Below, piece by piece: positions 8,146 through 17,621 of a stretch of DNA of 64,000 bases. A program made the translations under genes and the position numbers. Under the pieces are notes generated by a model that saw nothing but the letters and a program-made list of their open reading frames with translations, had not been told where the DNA came from and searched no databases. Each line of letters starts with the position of its first letter. Positions within the stretch are counted from its first letter, which is position 1. This DNA comes from Nisaea acidiphila. Its GTDB lineage: Bacteria > Pseudomonadota > Alphaproteobacteria > Thalassobaculales > Thalassobaculaceae. The stretch lies in contig NZ_CP102480.1 of the NCBI RefSeq assembly GCF_024662015.1, positions 4,210,501-4,274,500 on the forward strand, given 5' to 3'.

Positions 8146-8445
8146 TTACGTGCCGCCGAGCCGGGAGGGAACGTCCATGCTCTCGTACAGGACGCGGACG
8201 ATCAGGATGCCGTATGCCTGCTCCACATAGACGATAAGATGCTTCTCGTATCGCTGAATCCGGACAGGCGGAGAATATTCCGGACGCAAGGCGGCAAGTT
8301 GTGGGTTCTCGGCGAGGCGTCGAAAGGAGAGTTCCATCCCGGAAAGGTAAAGCCGTCGCTGCGCGCGGCCCCACTCTGCTTCGGTATAGCGGCCAATCTC
8401 CCGGATATCGTCCTTTGCCTTCTGGGAGACGCGATAGCCCGGCAT
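8146..8445 (-). CDS. parE: Type II toxin of the ParE/RelE superfamily
   Basis: A 99-residue ParE-like toxin. It opens YRVSQKAKDDIREIGRYT, the usual ParE N-terminus, and contains RRLAENPQLAALRPE and the strand HLIVYVEQAYGILIVRVLY. ParE toxins bind DNA gyrase and block replication. Its start overlaps the antitoxin stop by one base (TGATG), the standard antitoxin-first order. The C-terminal SMDVPSRLGGT is a common ending. Confidence 0.92.
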   Translation of the reverse strand: MPGYRVSQKAKDDIREIGRYTEAEWGRAQRRLYLSGMELSFRRLAENPQLAALRPEYSPPVRIQRYEKHLIVYVEQAYGILIVRVLYESMDVPSRLGGT

Positions 8446-8678
8446 CAGGCCCCGTCCAGCTCCGACTGGATGGCCTCCATGCTGAAGCCCTCGGCAATTC
8501 CGCTCTCCAGCCCCTCAGTAATCAGCGCCTGCATGCGGGCGATCTCACCCGCGCGCTCCTGGTCGCGCCGGATCAAATCGCGGACATAGTCGCTCACATT
8601 ACTGTAGCGCCCGGTGCGGGCCTGCGCCTCGACCCAGTGCTTCATCTGCTCGGGCAGGGATACGTTCATAGTCGCCAT
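8445..8678 (-). CDS. parD: Type II antitoxin, ParD/CopG ribbon-helix-helix family
   Basis: A 77-residue antitoxin. The DNA-binding ribbon-helix-helix is TMNVSLPEQMKHWVEAQAR, with the conserved VSDYVRDLIRRDQER helix following, and an acidic C-terminal half (MEAIQSELDGA) that should wrap the toxin. The frame is open to 8717, but ATG at 8678 is supported by GGAGG five bases upstream and by the usual ParD length. It probably autorepresses the operon; no palindrome was resolved by eye. Confidence 0.92.
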   Translation of the reverse strand: MATMNVSLPEQMKHWVEAQARTGRYSNVSDYVRDLIRRDQERAGEIARMQALITEGLESGIAEGFSMEAIQSELDGA

Positions 8679-8759
8679 GGCGTCCTCCATAGAGAGCAGG
8701 ATGGCGAAAATTGGCAAAGCTTGTCAATTTTTGGATGGGTTACCCGAGGATCCCGACCG

Positions 8760-9746
8760 CTAGAGCGAGCCCGGCGAGACCTCGTTCTCCAAGGCCTCCC
8801 CGCGAAGGAACCTCGGAAGATTGTCGAAGAACAGCGCGTCCCAGCGCGCCCGGGCACCGCTGCCGTTGAAGGAGGTGTGGGCGGTCAGGGTGAGTTTCGG
8901 ATGCTGCCAGAGCGGGTCGGACGGCGGCAGCGGCTCCTGGTGGAAGACGTCGAGCACGGCGCGGGAGAGCCGGCCGCTGTCGAGTGCCGCGATCAGCGCC
9001 GCATCGTCGACGAGGCCGCCGCGCCCGATATTGACGAGCAGGCTGCCCTCCCTGGCGGCCTCGAAGAACCGGGTTCCCGCCATGCCGCGGGTCTCCTCGT
9101 TGAGGGCGCAGGCAAGCACGATGACATCGGCGTCGGGCAGGAAGGCCTCGATGTCGGCGAGCGTTCCCACCCGCTCGATGCCCTCGATGGCGCCCGGAGA
9201 GCGGCGGATGACGGAGACATTGGCGTCGAAGGCGCGGGCGCGCCGCGCGACATTGCGGCCGATGGGGCCGAACCCGACGATCAGCCAGTTCGTTCCCGAG
9301 ATTTCCCGGAACGGGGTCTTCTCCCAGGTCCCGCTCGTCTGCAATTCCCGGCGCCGCTCCAGCGGGTGAAACGCGGCGAGGACGTTCGCCATGACATATT
9401 CGGAAATCGCGATCGCCTGGGCGTCCGAGTTGCAGAGCCGGACGCCCCTCGCGGCAATCTGCTTGTAGAGCGGATTGTCGAGCCCGGCATTGAAGGTCTG
9501 CATCACGCCGATGGAGCGGGTGCTGAGCGCCATCTTCAGCGCGGGCTCGACCAGCTTGTCGAAACTGAGGTCCGGACTGAGCCAGAGGTAGTCGATGTCT
9601 GCGTCTTCGGGGGGGACTGGTTTGCCGCCCATCCTGTAGTCACCGGCCGCGGTGAAGGGGACGAGCGCGATGTCGAGGTTCAGAGCCTCAAGGCGCGGGG
9701 CCAGTCTCTCGATGGTTTTTTCGTAGATCGCAACTGAGGTGATCAT
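8760..9746 (-). CDS. D-isomer-specific 2-hydroxyacid dehydrogenase
   Basis: A 328-residue NAD(P)-dependent dehydrogenase acting on D-2-hydroxy acids or the matching 2-keto acids. The nucleotide-binding GFGPIG lies about halfway, the RRSPGA stretch follows the next strand, and NIGRGGLVDDAAL and DVFHQEPLPPSDPLW are the family signatures. Catalytic Arg, Glu and His fall in NIGRGG, HQEPLP and LTAHTS. Start ATG at 9746 (MITSVAIYEK) is preferred to 9794, whose added residues look random. A 12-bp inverted repeat lies 95 bases upstream. The substrate, for example glyoxylate or hydroxypyruvate, is not decided. Confidence 0.9.
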   Translation of the reverse strand: MITSVAIYEKTIERLAPRLEALNLDIALVPFTAAGDYRMGGKPVPPEDADIDYLWLSPDLSFDKLVEPALKMALSTRSIGVMQTFNAGLDNPLYKQIAARGVRLCNSDAQAIAISEYVMANVLAAFHPLERRRELQTSGTWEKTPFREISGTNWLIVGFGPIGRNVARRARAFDANVSVIRRSPGAIEGIERVGTLADIEAFLPDADVIVLACALNEETRGMAGTRFFEAAREGSLLVNIGRGGLVDDAALIAALDSGRLSRAVLDVFHQEPLPPSDPLWQHPKLTLTAHTSFNGSGARARWDALFFDNLPRFLRGEALENEVSPGSL

Positions 9747-9840
9747 TTTCTGAACTCTCTTGGGGCAGGGGCAGGGAGCGATCCAGGCGGACACAGAAAG
9801 GATTACGAACGGGATAAAGGAGGCACGCGATAGCCTTGCC

Positions 9841-9869
9841 GAGAGTGCGTGGTTTTGCCACGCACTCTC
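9841..9869. promoter_or_regulatory. Perfect 12-bp inverted repeat upstream of the dehydrogenase
   Basis: GAGAGTGCGTGG (9841-9852) and CCACGCACTCTC (9858-9869) form a perfect stem with a 5-base loop. No T-run follows on either strand, so it is not an ordinary terminator. It sits between the dehydrogenase start and the AT-rich acquired region. It may be a regulator site, a leader hairpin, or a boundary structure. Confidence 0.45.
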
Positions 9870-9959
9870 TCGCGTTGCACAGGGCTCTAAAGAGGAACTT
9901 GGAAAGACTGACTTTAAAGCCCACGAATTAGTTTTCGAACTGGTGTTCTTGACCGTCGG

Positions 9960-10604
9960 CTACACGGTAGAGATGCCAGGCATTGATTGAGTGGCTTGAG
10001 TGCTTCCATTCAATGGCGACTTGTTGAAGAAACGAAGCAATCCAGAACTAAGCGTCCTAGCTGCTTGGTGAGTGATCGCCGCCCGGATGATGAAGGTTCC
10101 GCCGTCTTCAGCGCGGATATTTAAGACGCTGGCTCGGTGTTTCGTACATGTCACTGAAACAACTTCATTCGTGCAATACTGAAATGAATCGTCCACCTGC
10201 CAGAACTTGGTGCCACTATTTAACATCCATGCATTGCGCCAACCATTCACGGTCAAGAATGGATGGCCAAACGAGCATCGGATAGGTGTGTCTATCTTCT
10301 GCGTCTGGATTTCCCAAATTCGTGCAGTCTTTTTCTTGGATTTCCAGTTCAATTGAGTTGTCGTTAATAAGCCAGTCGGACTTATAATTCTCAAAATATC
10401 TCCAATTTCGAGGCGGCTAATTGGTTGCCAACCAACTTCGGTTAACACTTCTGTTTCTTCGGCAAGGCATTTTGCTTGACTGGATCTGCCGTGTATAAAG
10501 TCGTCCGCCGCTTGGCCCCCCTCGAAATATCCAAGGCCGCCACATGCAAGGCACTTATCATCCATCACCTTTCCTGAGCCGCCACACGAAGAGCACGTTG
10601 CCAT
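9960..10604 (-). CDS. Zinc-finger plus Hint (intein-like) domain protein
   Basis: A 214-residue protein. Residues 4-25 form a DnaJ-like zinc ribbon: CSSCGGSG and CLACGGLG. After a short linker, C46 begins a Hint domain: CLAEETEVLTEVGWQPISRL and EIGDIL (block A), GHPFLTVNGW with H114 (block B), and EDGGTFIIRAAITHQ ending at H179-Q180 (blocks F/G). A 34-residue tail follows. Hint domains cleave or splice themselves from flanking peptides. Gln-Ala instead of Asn-Cys/Ser at the C-terminal junction suggests cleavage rather than splicing. ATG at 10604 is chosen because AGGGAG lies eight bases upstream and the longer frame crosses the tRNA fragment. The gene is AT-rich compared with its surroundings and was probably acquired. 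Function is unknown; it lies downstream of the kinase gene on the same strand. Confidence 0.72.
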   Translation of the reverse strand: MATCSSCGGSGKVMDDKCLACGGLGYFEGGQAADDFIHGRSSQAKCLAEETEVLTEVGWQPISRLEIGDILRIISPTGLLTTTQLNWKSKKKTARIWEIQTQKIDTPIRCSFGHPFLTVNGWRNAWMLNSGTKFWQVDDSFQYCTNEVVSVTCTKHRASVLNIRAEDGGTFIIRAAITHQAARTLSSGLLRFFNKSPLNGSTQATQSMPGISTV

Positions 10605-10740
10605 AAGTAAACTCCCTAAACACATAATTGAAAATATGTTCAGTATCGTGTTTTGAAGGCTTTGTGTCCACAGCTTGTTCCGAGTGGATGACCGCGAAAA
10701 GACCCACAACACTGCAGATTTCAGCATATCGACTGGAAAC

Positions 10741-10785
10741 GGTGGGCGCGGCTGGGATTGAACCAGCGACCCCTGCCGTGTGAAG
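10741..10785 (-). repeat. 45-bp duplicate of the 3' half of tRNA-Val (candidate attachment site)
   Basis: These 45 bases are identical to 12159-12203 and correspond to the tRNA-Val sequence from the anticodon loop to the CC of the terminal CCA, in the same orientation. The match ends abruptly on both sides. Duplication of a tRNA 3' half is the footprint of tyrosine-recombinase integration, so this is the likely distal attachment site. Confidence 0.85.
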
Positions 10786-10862
10786 GATGCGTGCAACCTA
10801 TCTTTCGATTTACCCATTAGATATCAATGACTTACGAAAGGCCGATATACACATCTTGTTCT

Positions 10863-11792
10863 TCATGTGGCGCGGTCTAAAAGAGGTAATCCGGTGGTCT
10901 CCGAATTGATGTCGCGCCATAGCTCTTGAGCGGACGCTGTTCGGAAATGAACGTGACGCCTTAAAGCTTTTTCCAATGCAAAAGAAAAAGGGGGCTCTAG
11001 ATCCTGAGCGAGATGCCGAGGGGCGCCATCTAGAATCTGCTCTCTTGTGAATTGGATCTCTGCCGAGTACGCGAGTTGAAGAAGAATTAGTCCGACGTGA
11101 TAAATATCGATTCTTTGATCGAGCGGTCCAAATTCGGATGAGTTGAGGGCTTCTGGTGGAAGAAGCCATTGTGCACGTGTATTCTCCGGGCTTACGTCTG
11201 TGATGAGTTTGCTGATACCGAAGTCGGCGATTTTAAAGGTCATTGCTGATTTTTCGGAAATCAGTTCGTCCTGCACGAACGAGTACATTACATTTCCGAA
11301 ATGGAGGTCTTGGTGGGCATATCCATTTTGGTGGATATATTCGAGCCCCTGCAGGAGGCATCTGGCTACCGCATATATCCAGACTTTCCCGTCGAAATTT
11401 TGTATCTTAAAAAGATCATGAAGCGTGCTGCCGCATCGCTCTGTAATAACGTAAAAAGTGTCATTGTAAACAAATGCATCGAATATATAAGTAATGTTCG
11501 GGTGTCGAAGGAATAGTAGTTTATTTCTTTCTTCTATTACGGATTTTTCGACATCTTCAAAATTGCGACCCAAGGGCTTGAATATCTTGGCGGCGAGTCG
11601 ATTCTTCCAAAGATCAGTGCATCCGTACACAAGGCTGAAATGCCCTTCTCCGATGCGGTCCGTAAAAGTGTAGACGTTTCCGTTCGGACTTTGAATCTGC
11701 TGTCCTACTTCGGGTAACGATATACTTCTCTTCGGTATATTATCCGGGCGACTGACCCCTTCGTCAGTTTCCTCCGTGTCATCGGCGTCCAT
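10863..11792 (-). CDS. Eukaryotic-like Ser/Thr protein kinase
   Basis: A 309-residue soluble kinase with all core motifs: glycine loop GEGHFSLVY (48-56), lysine K69 in LAAKIFK, glutamate E87 or E88 in the alphaC helix, catalytic HQD at 160-162 within AHQDLHFGNV, N167, D190-F191-G192, and PPE at 212-214. The arginine of the HRD motif is replaced by glutamine, so activation may not need activation-loop phosphorylation. The C-lobe continues through DIYHVGLILLQLA to a short end near residue 300. There is no transmembrane segment, PASTA or other sensor domain. The N-terminal 30 residues are acidic and probably disordered. The gene is AT-rich and lies inside the tRNA-Val islet. Substrates are unknown; roles in phage defence or toxin control are speculation from context. 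Confidence 0.88.
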   Translation of the reverse strand: MDADDTEETDEGVSRPDNIPKRSISLPEVGQQIQSPNGNVYTFTDRIGEGHFSLVYGCTDLWKNRLAAKIFKPLGRNFEDVEKSVIEERNKLLFLRHPNITYIFDAFVYNDTFYVITERCGSTLHDLFKIQNFDGKVWIYAVARCLLQGLEYIHQNGYAHQDLHFGNVMYSFVQDELISEKSAMTFKIADFGISKLITDVSPENTRAQWLLPPEALNSSEFGPLDQRIDIYHVGLILLQLAYSAEIQFTREQILDGAPRHLAQDLEPPFSFALEKALRRHVHFRTASAQELWRDINSETTGLPLLDRAT

Positions 11793-12157
11793 GCAATTCC
11801 CCTAAAGGTGGCGCGACCTTCTTATTAATACAGACCTCATCTACTATTATAACGCGTTTTTCGTGCGTGGCTGGTCGGGTTTCAGACTCGATCACTGTGT
11901 ATAATCGATCGGATGTCTGGGACGGCATGCATCAAACGATGCATTGGCGATCGGAGAAAGAAGAGAGAAGTTATTGAAGCATAGGTCACTGACAATCACT
12001 GCAGACCTATGGGGCTAAGTGCCAGTGACGAGAAAAATTTCCCCTAATAGAAGAAGTTTTAGATCGTCATACAGTTGAGAGGGGTGGTTTTACCGACTTT
12101 TTACCGACTTACCGGCCTTTTTGCGGGAGCTTGTGGTCAGCTAAGTCATTGAAAAGA
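11793..12157. other. AT-rich non-coding end of the islet, with short direct repeats next to tRNA-Val
   Basis: No gene is visible in these 365 bases. TACCGACTT occurs at 12091 and again at 12102, each preceded by a T-run, with a partial third copy (TACCGG) at 12110, within 70 bases of the tRNA. Such spaced repeats next to an attachment core could be recombinase arm or core sites, or the residue of an integrase gene's end. An inverted motif TAGGTC...GACCTA flanks 11982-12008. Confidence 0.4.
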
Positions 12158-12232
12158 TGGTGGGCGCGGCTGGGATTGAACCAGCGACCCCTGCCGTGTG
12201 AAGACAGTGCTCTCCCGCTGAGCTACGCGCCC
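12158..12232 (-). tRNA. tRNA-Val (CAC), intact
   Basis: Read on the minus strand, the acceptor GGGCGCG (12226-12232) pairs with CGCGCCC, and the D-arm GCTC/GAGC is present. The anticodon stem CTGTC/GGCAG encloses the loop TTCACAC with anticodon CAC. The T-arm GCTGGTTCAATCCCAGC and encoded CCA (12158-12160) follow. Its 3' half is the element attachment site. Confidence 0.96.
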
Positions 12233-12275
12233 GTCGCTTGATGGAGGGCTCTCTTAAGGGGCCCGATCCCGCCTG

Positions 12276-12947
12276 TCAAGCAAGCGATGCGAGGGTGTCC
12301 GGCAAATCGCGGAAACGGTCGAGCCGGGCGTCGGCCGGGATCTCCTCTAGCGGCGTTCTCGCATAACCGTAGCGCATCAGGATGAAGCGCATGCCGGCGC
12401 CGCGGCCGGCGCTGGAATCGTGCTCGTTGTCGCCGACCATGCAGGCCGCCTCCGGGGCCACGCCGAGCCGCCTGAGGACCTCCGCCGCGTGTTCCGGGTC
12501 GGGTTTTCGGACCGGGAGCGTGTCGCCGCCGACAATGGCCTCGAAGAGATGGTCGAGGCCGAGCAGGGCGAGCACCTTGTGCGTGGCGCGCTCCGGCTTG
12601 TTGGTGCAGATCCCGAGCCGGTAGCCGGCCGCCTTCAGTTTCTCGAGCGTCTCCGGCACGTCCGGATAGGGCAGGGTCCTGTCGCTCGCATGGGCCTCGT
12701 AGAGCGCGATGAAACGTTCTGTGGCCGCCGTCAGATCCTCGTCATCCAGCGTGACGCCGCGCTCGGCCAGCGCACGCCGCACGAAGACCCGGCCGCCGTC
12801 GCCGACGAAGCGCCGTGCGGTGGGGAGATCGATCGGCTCCAGCCCGCGCTCGGCAAGCAGCATGTTGCCGGCCGCGTGCAGGTCGGGCACCGAGTCGATC
12901 AGGGTGCCGTCGAGATCGAAGACGATGGCGGAAAGTGCGCGGGGCAT
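12276..12947 (-). CDS. gph: Phosphoglycolate phosphatase (HAD family)
   Basis: A 223-residue HAD hydrolase. The nucleophile motif VFDLDGTLIDS lies at residues 9-19, motif II includes GICTNKP, the lysine appears in GGDTLPVRKPDPEH and the acidic motif in MVGDNEHDSSAGRGAG. The cap domain (DLHAAGNMLLAERGLEP and following) is of the Gph type. It dephosphorylates 2-phosphoglycolate, formed during DNA 3'-end repair or photorespiration-like oxygenation. It is the first gene beyond tRNA-Val, and it is divergent from glmU. Confidence 0.9.
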   Translation of the reverse strand: MPRALSAIVFDLDGTLIDSVPDLHAAGNMLLAERGLEPIDLPTARRFVGDGGRVFVRRALAERGVTLDDEDLTAATERFIALYEAHASDRTLPYPDVPETLEKLKAAGYRLGICTNKPERATHKVLALLGLDHLFEAIVGGDTLPVRKPDPEHAAEVLRRLGVAPEAACMVGDNEHDSSAGRGAGMRFILMRYGYARTPLEEIPADARLDRFRDLPDTLASLA

Positions 12948-13170
12948 GGAAGCGGTCCGGAACGGTTGGTCGGGGCATTCCTATAGCATGAGGTCCCGCC
13001 CCGTTGATGTCCGAATTCCGCCTTGCCGACACCATATGAGCGGTTGCTTGAAGGCCGGGCGCCAATCTGTTGTGAAAGGTAAGAAAACGTGACTGTTGCG
13101 CTCCGGGGCGCTATGGCATTTTCGCTCCTGTCGCTAACCCGCTCGCAATGCCCTGGAAAACGGTCGGCCC

Positions 13171-14529
13171 ATGAACGCTCCCGTCGCAGTCGTCGTCCTC
13201 GCCGCAGGCAAGGGGACAAGGATGAAATCGGACCTCTCCAAGGTCCTGCACCCGGTCGCCGGCCGGCCGCTGCTGCACCATGTGCTGGCGGCGACGGAAC
13301 CGCTCCGGGCCGAGCGGCGGGTCGTCGTGCTGGCGCCGGGACAGGACGAGGTCGCGGCCAGCATTGCGCCGATCCCGACCGCGATCCAGCATCCGCCGCG
13401 CGGCACCGGCGACGCCGTGCGCGCGGCGCGGGAGCAGCTCGATGGCTTCACCGGGACCGTGCTGGTGCTGTTCGGCGACACCCCTTTGCTGACCGAGGAA
13501 ACGCTGCAGCAGATGGTGGCGATGTGCGCCGGGCCGGACGGCGCGGCCTTCGTCGTCCTCGGCTTCGAGAGCGATAACCCGGGACGTTACGCCCGTCTGG
13601 TGCTGGACGAGGCGGGGAACCTCCGGAAAATCATCGAGGCACCGGACCTGAAGGGCGCCGAGACGGAGATCGGGCTCTGCAACGGCGGCGCGCTCGCGGT
13701 CGACGGCGCGCGGCTATTCGACTGGCTCGACCGGCTGGAGCCGCATAACGCGCAGGGCGAGTTCTATCTCTTCGATCTGCTCGACTTCGCCCATGAGGAA
13801 GGCCGCAAGGCCGGCGTCGTCTGGATCGACCCGGTCGAGACCATGGGCGTCGACAGCCGCGCCGGGCTGGCCTCGGCCGAGGCGCGGATGCAGGAGCGCC
13901 TGCGCAAACGGGTGATGGAGCAGGGGGTGACGCTGGTCGCGCCGGAGACCGTCTTTCTCAGCTGGGACACCGTGATCGGGCAGGACAGCGTGGTGCAGCC
14001 GCACTGCGTCTTCGGCCCCGGCGTGAAGATCGGCCCCAAGGTCGAGATCAAAAGCTTCTCCCATCTGGAAGGCGCGGAGGTCGGGATCGGCGCGCGCGTC
14101 GGGCCCTATGCGCGGCTCCGGCCCGGCGCGGCGCTGGAAGAGGGCGTGCATGTCGGCAATTTCGTCGAGGTGAAGAACGCGCATCTCGGCGCCGGCGCGA
14201 AGGCCAATCACCTGAGCTATGTCGGCGATGCCGAAGTGGGCCCGGGCGCGAATATCGGCGCGGGGACCATTACCTGCAACTACGACGGCTACGAGAAGCA
14301 TCTGACCGAGATCGGCGCGGGCGCCTTCATCGGCTCCAACACGTCACTGGTCGCGCCGGTCCGGGTCGGCGAGGGCGCGCTGGTCGGGGCCGGCAGCACC
14401 GTCGGCGAGGATGTGGACGCGAACGACATCGTCGTGGTGCGCGGCGAGCGGACGGTCAAGCCGGGCGCGGCGGAGCGCTACCGCGAGATCCGGGCGGCGC
14501 GCAAGGCGGCGAAGAAGAAAGATTCTTAA
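13171..14529 (+). CDS. glmU: Bifunctional UDP-GlcNAc pyrophosphorylase / glucosamine-1-phosphate acetyltransferase
   Basis: A 452-residue GlmU. The N-terminal uridylyltransferase carries LAAGKGTRMKSDLSKVLHP (nucleotide-binding loop and lysine) and QHPPRGTGDAV. The C-terminal left-handed beta-helix acetyltransferase carries hexapeptide repeats and the region NYDGYEKH, with SYVGDAEVG ahead of it. The enzyme acetylates GlcN-1-P and then forms UDP-GlcNAc for peptidoglycan and lipid A. It ends 20 bases before glmS, giving an operon for successive steps of the pathway. Confidence 0.97.
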   Translation: MNAPVAVVVLAAGKGTRMKSDLSKVLHPVAGRPLLHHVLAATEPLRAERRVVVLAPGQDEVAASIAPIPTAIQHPPRGTGDAVRAAREQLDGFTGTVLVLFGDTPLLTEETLQQMVAMCAGPDGAAFVVLGFESDNPGRYARLVLDEAGNLRKIIEAPDLKGAETEIGLCNGGALAVDGARLFDWLDRLEPHNAQGEFYLFDLLDFAHEEGRKAGVVWIDPVETMGVDSRAGLASAEARMQERLRKRVMEQGVTLVAPETVFLSWDTVIGQDSVVQPHCVFGPGVKIGPKVEIKSFSHLEGAEVGIGARVGPYARLRPGAALEEGVHVGNFVEVKNAHLGAGAKANHLSYVGDAEVGPGANIGAGTITCNYDGYEKHLTEIGAGAFIGSNTSLVAPVRVGEGALVGAGSTVGEDVDANDIVVVRGERTVKPGAAERYREIRAARKAAKKKDS

Positions 14530-14549
14530 GTAGAAGGGACCACCCGCTC

Positions 14550-16373
<1,824 letters not shown>

Positions 16374-16412
16374 CGCCTTAGCCTCGTCTTTCGTTGCGGG
16401 GGGAGCCGCCAG

Positions 16413-17621
16413 GTGAATATCGAACGGGAACTGACGGCGCCGGAGCTGCTGCGCCAGCATGCCGCGCATGCGGCGGCCGGAGGCGCCTGGCCGGAGAGCC
16501 TGGAGGCGGATTTTCCGGTCTCCATGGCGGACGACGCGCTGGCCGAGATTTCCTCCTGGCCGGGCTACGCGCCGACGCCGCTCGAGTCCCTCGATGCGCT
16601 CGCGGCGCATCTCGGTCTCGGAGCCGTGCTCTACAAGGACGAGGGGCCGCGCTTCGGGCTCGGCAGTTTCAAGGCGCTGGGCGGGGCCTATGCGGTGATG
16701 CTGCTGGCGCGCAAATGGCTGGCCGAGAACGGCCATGGCGAGGCCGCGCTGGCCGATATCCGTGGCGGCAAGTTCGCGGAAGCGCTCAAGGATCTCACCG
16801 TCACCTGCGCGACCGACGGCAATCACGGGCGCTCGGTCTCCTGGGGCGCTGAGATGGCGGGCTGCCGCTGCGTCATCTTCATCCATGCCGAGGTGAGCGA
16901 GGGCCGCAAGGCGGCGATGGAGGGCTTCGGCGCCGAGGTGCGGCGCATCGACGGCGATTACGACATGTCTCTCAAGGTCAGCGAGCGCGAGGCCGAGGCG
17001 AACGGCTGGTTCGTGGTCTCCGACGCCTCCTGGCCCGGCTACCTGGAGATCCCCCGCGACGTGATGGCGGGCTATACGGTGATGGCGAGCGAGGTGCTTG
17101 CGCAGGCCGATGCACCGCCGACCCATATGTTCGTGCAGGCCGGCGTCGGCGGTTTCGCGGCCGCCATGGTGGCGCGGCTCTGGCAGAAGCTCGGAGCGGA
17201 CGCGCCGCGTTCGATCGTTGTCGAGCCGGATCTCGCCGCCTGCGCCATCGAGAGTGCGCGGCAGGACAAGCCGGCGATCGTGCCGATCCACGAGGAAACC
17301 CTGATGGCGGGTCTCTCTTGCGGGGAGATGTCGCTGGTCGCCTGGCCGATCCTTTCGGCCGGCTGCACCGACTACGTCACCGTGGGCGAGGAGGGCGTCG
17401 GCCCGGCCATGCGGCTGCTCGCCTCGGGCGAAGCCGGTGCGAAGATCACCGGCGGTGAGTCCGGCGTCGCCGGGCTCCTGGGGCTGCTCGCGGTCTGCGC
17501 CCATCCGGTGCTGAAGGAACGGATCGGCCTCGGTCCCGAGAGCCGGGTGCTGCTGATCGGCAGCGAGGGCGCGACCGATCCCGAGATCTACAGGTCCATC
17601 GTCGGCGATCTCGCGGCATGA
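16413..17621 (+). CDS. Diaminopropionate ammonia-lyase-like PLP enzyme
   Basis: A 402-residue fold-type II PLP enzyme. The cofactor lysine lies in GLGSFKALGGAYAV, followed by TDGNHGRSVSWGA and the glycine-rich VQAGVGGFAAAM. The layout and the GPRFGLGSFKALGG context match diaminopropionate ammonia-lyase (DpaL/YgeX), which turns 2,3-diaminopropionate into pyruvate and ammonia. Related enzymes act in ectoine utilisation as threonine-dehydratase-like EutB. The start is GTG at 16413 with GGGGGGAG about seven to nine bases upstream. It overlaps the next gene by four bases (ATGA). The substrate assignment is moderately sure. Confidence 0.8.
   Translation: MNIERELTAPELLRQHAAHAAAGGAWPESLEADFPVSMADDALAEISSWPGYAPTPLESLDALAAHLGLGAVLYKDEGPRFGLGSFKALGGAYAVMLLARKWLAENGHGEAALADIRGGKFAEALKDLTVTCATDGNHGRSVSWGAEMAGCRCVIFIHAEVSEGRKAAMEGFGAEVRRIDGDYDMSLKVSEREAEANGWFVVSDASWPGYLEIPRDVMAGYTVMASEVLAQADAPPTHMFVQAGVGGFAAAMVARLWQKLGADAPRSIVVEPDLAACAIESARQDKPAIVPIHEETLMAGLSCGEMSLVAWPILSAGCTDYVTVGEEGVGPAMRLLASGEAGAKITGGESGVAGLLGLLAVCAHPVLKERIGLGPESRVLLIGSEGATDPEIYRSIVGDLAA

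Larger units (their letters stand above)
10741..12158. mobile_element. 1.4-kb islet at tRNA-Val with kinase cargo and no integrase
   Basis: The segment between the two 45-bp repeats (period 1418 bases) is visibly AT-rich compared with the flanking genes. It carries one gene, a Ser/Thr protein kinase, and non-coding DNA next to the tRNA. No recombinase is present, so it is either a non-autonomous element or the remnant of a larger island. The AT-rich Hint gene just outside the distal repeat suggests stacked insertions at the same tRNA (inference). Confidence 0.65.

Noticed and set aside
10741-10785. A second functional tRNA gene
   Set aside because: Only the 3' half matches; the sequence where the acceptor 5' strand and D-arm should be does not pair.
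10604-10817. Longer N-terminus for the zinc-ribbon/Hint protein
   Set aside because: These codons run through the duplicated tRNA fragment and give residues unlike the zinc ribbon; the internal ATG at 10604 has a good ribosome site.
14530-14549. glmS ribozyme or riboswitch upstream of glmS
   Set aside because: Only 20 bases separate glmU and glmS, too short for any known glmS leader.
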